Assembly: GCA_023409435.1 (NCBI GenBank)
Contig: JAEYHP010000062.1
Span: forward strand, 1 to 7,356
Length of the DNA: 7,356 nucleotides
Direction: 5' to 3'
Source: Bacillota bacterium
GTDB lineage: Bacteria; Bacillota; Clostridia; Christensenellales; CAG-138
Shown here: positions 4,832-7,356 of the stretch, in pieces
Numbering within the stretch: position 1 is the first letter of the stretch
Layout of the letters: each line of letters starts with the position of its first letter
The notes under the pieces: model-generated
The model's database searches: none
What the model was told of the DNA's origin: nothing
Seen by the model: the letters and a program-made list of their open reading frames with translations, nothing else
Translations under genes and position numbers: made by a program

Positions 4832-6049
4832 TTATTGGATGCGGTTCACCCCGTCCATTTCCCAAAGCGGGAGCCCCAGAAGCTCCGCCGCCAGCGGGCA
4901 GATATCCACCACGCATCCGCCCGAAAGCGTTCTGCCTTCCCCAATGTCCGGCCCCGCCGCAAGGTAGAAGGGGCGATATCCTGAGCTTTTTAAGGCATAT
5001 CCGTGCTGGCCCAAATGAAATTTGCCAAAACAGTATCCTTCCTTGGCCTCAATGCCGCAGAAGAAGGAATTTTGAAACCCGCCAAGGCGCATTTCGTCAT
5101 CGGTCAGCAGCCGTGCGGCATAGGGTTCTTTGAGAAGGGCGGAAATAGCCGCTTCCAGCGCCTGCCTCTTTTCGGGCCGGTACAGTTTACAAAACGCCGA
5201 GCCGCCCGCGTTGTGGAAAAACGCGTCAAAATCGTCGGGCGCATGCGCGGGTTCGCTGATGAGGCCGTATTGCTTCAACACGTCGTTGAGATCAACGGCG
5301 GTGTGTACGGGGAGGCAGCCATGGTCGCTGAATACGAGTATCGCCCACTCTTCCGGTTGGAATAGGGTCTCCATGGCCTGCATCAGCTTGCCCAGGCGCT
5401 CATCGAGTCGGATAAGCGCCTCCTTTGCCTCCCTACTTTTGGGGCCGAACTCGTGTTTGCTGTTGTCCGCGTCCAACAAGTGCAGCAGCAAAAGATTGGG
5501 CCGTTTGCGTTTTAGCGTATCGATTGCGCAGGCGGTGGTCAAATCGTCCAGCCCGGCTATACCGCTCCGTTTTTTATATTTGATGTTGCGCGCTACGCAT
5601 CCAAGCAGGTAGGGCAAATTGCCGTTTGCCATGCGTTGCGCGCGGCGCAGGAACGGCATATGTCCCGGGATCTCCGGTATATTGTAGCGGATGTCGGGAG
5701 AACCCTCCGTTACCGGGTACAGTATGGAGCATACGGTAAGTCCGGCTTTTGCGGCCTTTTGATACAGGGTGGGGGCGCGCAGAAGCTTCGCCTGCGTGTT
5801 CCAAGCCGGGTGCTCAATCCCTGGCTGGGTCTTCAGGTTTTCGATCAGGCCGTGCTTTTCGGGATACACGCCGGTGATGATGGAAGAATGGATGGGGTAT
5901 GTATTGGTAACAAATGTGGGAGCGACATGTTCCACCAGCGTTCCGCGCCGGACAAGGGCGCCAAAGCGGGGCAGCGTCTTCATAAACGCCGCATCCTCAT
6001 TGTCCACGGCGTCCAGGGATATCATGGCCAGATATTTTACATGCCGCAT
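4832..6049 (-). CDS. Type I phosphodiesterase / nucleotide pyrophosphatase-family hydrolase
   Basis: 405 aa, alkaline-phosphatase superfamily, expected to hydrolyse phosphodiester or phosphate bonds using two divalent metals. The metal and catalytic residues can be followed through the protein: Asp13 (SLDAVD), nucleophile Thr50 in TNTYPIH followed by TGVYPEKHGLIEN, Asp195 and His199 (DADNSKHEFGP), Asp241-His242 (FSDHG), and His349 (LGQHGY). All are present, so the enzyme should be active. There is no signal peptide or membrane segment, so it is probably cytoplasmic, unlike eukaryotic NPP enzymes. The start is supported by AAGGAGT at 6057-6063, 7 nt before ATG. It appears monocistronic: 103 bp and a separate promoter divide it from tetR, though no terminator hairpin is visible after its TAA, so some read-through is possible. 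The substrate is unknown: nucleotides, phospholipid head groups and phosphonates are all used by relatives. Confidence 0.9.
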   Translation of the reverse strand: MRHVKYLAMISLDAVDNEDAAFMKTLPRFGALVRRGTLVEHVAPTFVTNTYPIHSSIITGVYPEKHGLIENLKTQPGIEHPAWNTQAKLLRAPTLYQKAAKAGLTVCSILYPVTEGSPDIRYNIPEIPGHMPFLRRAQRMANGNLPYLLGCVARNIKYKKRSGIAGLDDLTTACAIDTLKRKRPNLLLLHLLDADNSKHEFGPKSREAKEALIRLDERLGKLMQAMETLFQPEEWAILVFSDHGCLPVHTAVDLNDVLKQYGLISEPAHAPDDFDAFFHNAGGSAFCKLYRPEKRQALEAAISALLKEPYAARLLTDDEMRLGGFQNSFFCGIEAKEGYCFGKFHLGQHGYALKSSGYRPFYLAAGPDIGEGRTLSGGCVVDICPLAAELLGLPLWEMDGVNRIQ

Positions 6050-6081
6050 TATTCGTACTCCTTCACGCGTCCGCTGAACTT

Positions 6082-6110
6082 ATTATAAAAAATTGCGGGG
6101 CGGTGCGCAA
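6082..6110 (-). promoter_or_regulatory. Candidate promoter of the phosphodiesterase gene
   Basis: Perfect -10 TATAAT (6087-6082 on the minus strand), 17 bp from TTGCGC (6110-6105), a poor -35 matching only the TTG. Start expected near 6075, about 12 nt upstream of the ribosome binding site. Confidence 0.5.
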
Positions 6111-6121
6111 ATGTGTATTTG

Positions 6122-6138
6122 AAAACATGATATGTTTT
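6122..6138. promoter_or_regulatory. 17-bp palindrome, possible operator
   Basis: AAAACATGATATGTTTT: perfect 7-bp arms AAAACAT/ATGTTTT around GAT. It lies just upstream of the -35 of the phosphodiesterase promoter and about 130 bp upstream of the lipoprotein promoter. The size and symmetry fit a dimeric regulator site. No matching regulator gene is evident nearby. Confidence 0.45.
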
Positions 6139-6241
6139 GATATAACCAATATTTAGAATAATAAGGATACCGATTCTGTTAAATTATAAATATCCTCATG
6201 ATTTTTACAGATATTTCCCAAGATTTCTCGGCAAATTTTTT

Positions 6242-6269
6242 GTCAATGATATAACTATCACACATTGAC
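6242..6269. promoter_or_regulatory. Inverted repeat GTCAATG-N14-CATTGAC overlapping the lipoprotein -35
   Basis: Perfect 7-bp arms at 6242-6248 and 6263-6269, the second covering most of the -35. The arms contain the same GTCAAT/ATTGAC hexamers as the tetR operators, but in the opposite (everted) order and with no partner half-sites at the 7-nt spacing. Confidence 0.4.
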
Positions 6270-6293
6270 TAAAATATACGGTTATGATATGAT
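6265..6293 (+). promoter_or_regulatory. Sigma-A promoter of the FMN-binding lipoprotein gene
   Basis: TTGACT (6265-6270), exactly 17 bp, TATGAT (6288-6293); each hexamer matches 5 of 6. Transcription should begin near 6300, leaving a leader of about 110 nt before the ATG at 6412. Confidence 0.8.
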
Positions 6294-6297
6294 AACC
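6280..6297. promoter_or_regulatory. Inverted repeat over the lipoprotein -10, possible operator
   Basis: GGTTAT (6280-6285), 6 nt, ATAACC (6292-6297): perfect 6-bp arms that straddle the -10 hexamer. A protein bound here would block polymerase. The AT-rich setting makes chance occurrence possible. Confidence 0.4.
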
Positions 6298-6320
6298 ATG
6301 TTAAGAATTTGACACATTTT

Positions 6321-6359
6321 CGCCGCAATTATATTTGCAGATGGCGTTCGTTTTTTTTT
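6321..6359 (+). terminator. Possible leader terminator/attenuator before the lipoprotein gene
   Basis: CGCC (6321-6324) and GCAA (6325-6328) pair with TTGC (6335-6338) and GGCG (6343-6346), a bulged 8-bp stem, followed after TTCG by nine T residues (6351-6359). It lies within the transcribed leader, after the promoter and about 50 nt before the ribosome binding site. The stem is weak; no convincing competing structure or leader peptide was found. Confidence 0.35.
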
Positions 6360-6411
6360 GTTTTGTGGCGCGACAGCGCTCTACAAATACATTATTTTCG
6401 GAGGTAAACAA

Positions 6412-7356
6412 ATGCGCAAACTGATTGCCCTGACGCTGATTGCCCTGATGCTGATCGGCACCGCTGCCTGCAGCGCCCCGGTCCAGGCTCCGGCTGAAAC
6501 GCCTGCCGCCCCCGCTGCGGAAACAAAGACGCTTACCGGCGTAGGCAAAGGCTTCGGCGGCGAAGTCACCGTTACCGTCACCCTGGAAGGCGACAAAATC
6601 GTGGACGTGAAGGCCGTCGGCGATAAGGAAACCCCGAACGTCGGGTCCAAGGCCATCGACGAGCTTCCCGCCAAAATCGTGGAAGCCGGTTCCGTAAATG
6701 TGGACGTCGTTACCGGCGCCACCGTCACCAGCAACGCGATCATATACGCCGTCAACAACGCGATGGATCCCGCGACCTATCCCGCGCCGGTTGAGGAAGC
6801 GCCCGTTGCGGAAGGCCCCGCGACAATCGCCGCGGCGGAAGTTTACATGGGCTTCGGCCTCAACAACACCCCGCGCGTAGGCCCCGGCAAAGATGATACG
6901 GACGTTCCCGTGTACAGCATCAACCAGGTGTTCGCCAACGTCCTCTTTGACGGTGAAGGCAAGATCCTGAACCTCTATATCGACCAGCTCGAGTACGCCA
7001 CCCCCAATTATGACGGCGAGAGCATGCCGCATTTCTCCGGCTTCCCCGGCCAGGGCGGCTATAACAACGATGAAAACCACGACGCCAAGGTGGACGGCAA
7101 GACCGCCGATACCGAGGAAAACTTCGTCGCCGAAGTGAATTCCTGGGCCACCAAGCGCGACCGCGGGGATGCCTATGTGATGAACACAGGTACTTGGAGC
7201 AAGCAGATGAATACCTACCAGAAGCTGTTCGTTGGCAAGACGGTAGAAGAAGTGGAAGCCTGGTTTGCGAAGTACACCTCCGACCTCAACGGCAGGCCGT
7301 TAAAGGCTGATTCCGACAAGCCGGAAGATCAGGCCAAGTACACAGCGCTGACCGAA
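6412..7356 (+). CDS. FMN-binding-domain lipoprotein (3' end outside window)
   Basis: 315 residues visible, open at the right edge. GGAGG at 6400-6404 precedes the ATG by 7 nt. A type II signal peptide (MRKLIALTLIALMLIGTAAC) ends in lipidated Cys20, followed by a Pro/Ala/Glu-rich linker, so the protein should be anchored outside the membrane. Residues about 40-119 form an FMN-binding domain; D98-V-V-T-G-A-T104 fits the ApbE flavin-transferase consensus Dxx(S/T)GA(T/S), making Thr104 the expected site of covalent FMN. After a second Pro/Ala linker (120-138), residues 145-315 (MGFGLNNTPRVGPGKDD, later NYDGESMPHFSGFPGQGGY and KYTSDLNGRP) are typical of the extended FMN-binding lipoproteins of Clostridia; a second flavin motif may lie beyond the edge. 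The likely role is extracytoplasmic electron transfer, as in PplA-type systems; partners are not visible. Strong GC-ending codon bias suggests high expression. Confidence 0.9.
   Translation, partial: MRKLIALTLIALMLIGTAACSAPVQAPAETPAAPAAETKTLTGVGKGFGGEVTVTVTLEGDKIVDVKAVGDKETPNVGSKAIDELPAKIVEAGSVNVDVVTGATVTSNAIIYAVNNAMDPATYPAPVEEAPVAEGPATIAAAEVYMGFGLNNTPRVGPGKDDTDVPVYSINQVFANVLFDGEGKILNLYIDQLEYATPNYDGESMPHFSGFPGQGGYNNDENHDAKVDGKTADTEENFVAEVNSWATKRDRGDAYVMNTGTWSKQMNTYQKLFVGKTVEEVEAWFAKYTSDLNGRPLKADSDKPEDQAKYTALTE

Larger units (their letters stand above)
6050..6411. other. AT-rich divergent intergenic region, 362 bp
   Basis: No gene seen. It separates the minus-strand phosphodiesterase from the + strand lipoprotein. 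It holds a candidate promoter in each direction, a 17-bp palindrome (6122-6138), two inverted repeats around the + promoter (6242-6269, 6280-6297) and a hairpin plus T-tract in the lipoprotein leader (6321-6359). GATATAAC recurs at 6139-6146 and 6248-6255. I recognise no known riboswitch. Confidence 0.7.

Noticed and set aside
6163..6196. AGGATA/TATCCT inverted repeat in the divergent region
   Set aside because: Six-bp arms about 21 nt apart in AT-rich DNA, not aligned with any promoter; expected by chance.
6301..7080. Minus-strand frame of 259 codons opposite the lipoprotein gene
   Set aside because: Its Gly/Val/Ala-rich translation is a by-product of the GC-ending codons of the + strand gene, which has a signal peptide, domain motifs and promoter. 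The minus frame also reads through the leader T-tract.

Overview
The window looks like chromosomal DNA from a low-oxygen Gram-positive bacterium of the Bacillota, most likely Clostridia-like. The basis is strong GGAGG-type ribosome binding sites, sigma-A promoters with 17-bp spacers, a lipoprotein with a covalent-FMN motif, a TetR-controlled two-gene exporter, and a small helical-bundle protein family I know from Firmicutes. The genus cannot be fixed from the sequence. Coding regions are moderately GC-rich and the large divergent intergenic region is AT-rich.

Layout, left to right. (1) The C-terminal ~88% of a Mn/Fe superoxide dismutase runs off the left edge on the + strand and ends at a clean intrinsic terminator. 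(2) A 187-aa all-helical protein with an internal duplication follows on the + strand; relatives are often mislabelled acetylglutamate kinase. (3) The ~280-bp convergent gap at 1341-1622 is almost entirely stem-loops. Two near-identical GC-rich hairpins (1341-1370 and 1563-1586) bracket at least four different ones. It looks like a dispersed non-coding repeat element built into, or bounded by, the terminators of the two converging units. (4) A minus-strand operon follows: TetR-type regulator, then ABC ATPase, then a two-halved ABC-2 permease related to the TnrB2/TnrB3 antibiotic exporters. (5) A minus-strand phosphodiesterase/nucleotide pyrophosphatase of the alkaline-phosphatase superfamily. 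(6) A 362-bp AT-rich divergent region with promoters in both directions, several palindromes and a possible leader terminator. (7) A secreted FMN-binding lipoprotein on the + strand that runs off the right edge.

The best-supported regulatory logic is at the tetR promoter. Two tandem inverted repeats, ATTGAC-N7-GTC(A/G)AT, lie 33 bp apart; one covers the -35 and the other the presumed transcription start. This is a classic arrangement for a repressor that shuts off its own exporter operon until a ligand is bound. The same promoter shows that the regulator starts at 4680, not at the longer upstream ATG.

Nothing here is clearly a new defence or metabolic system. The two items most worth following are the hairpin-array element at 1341-1586 and the tandem operators at 4695-4746.
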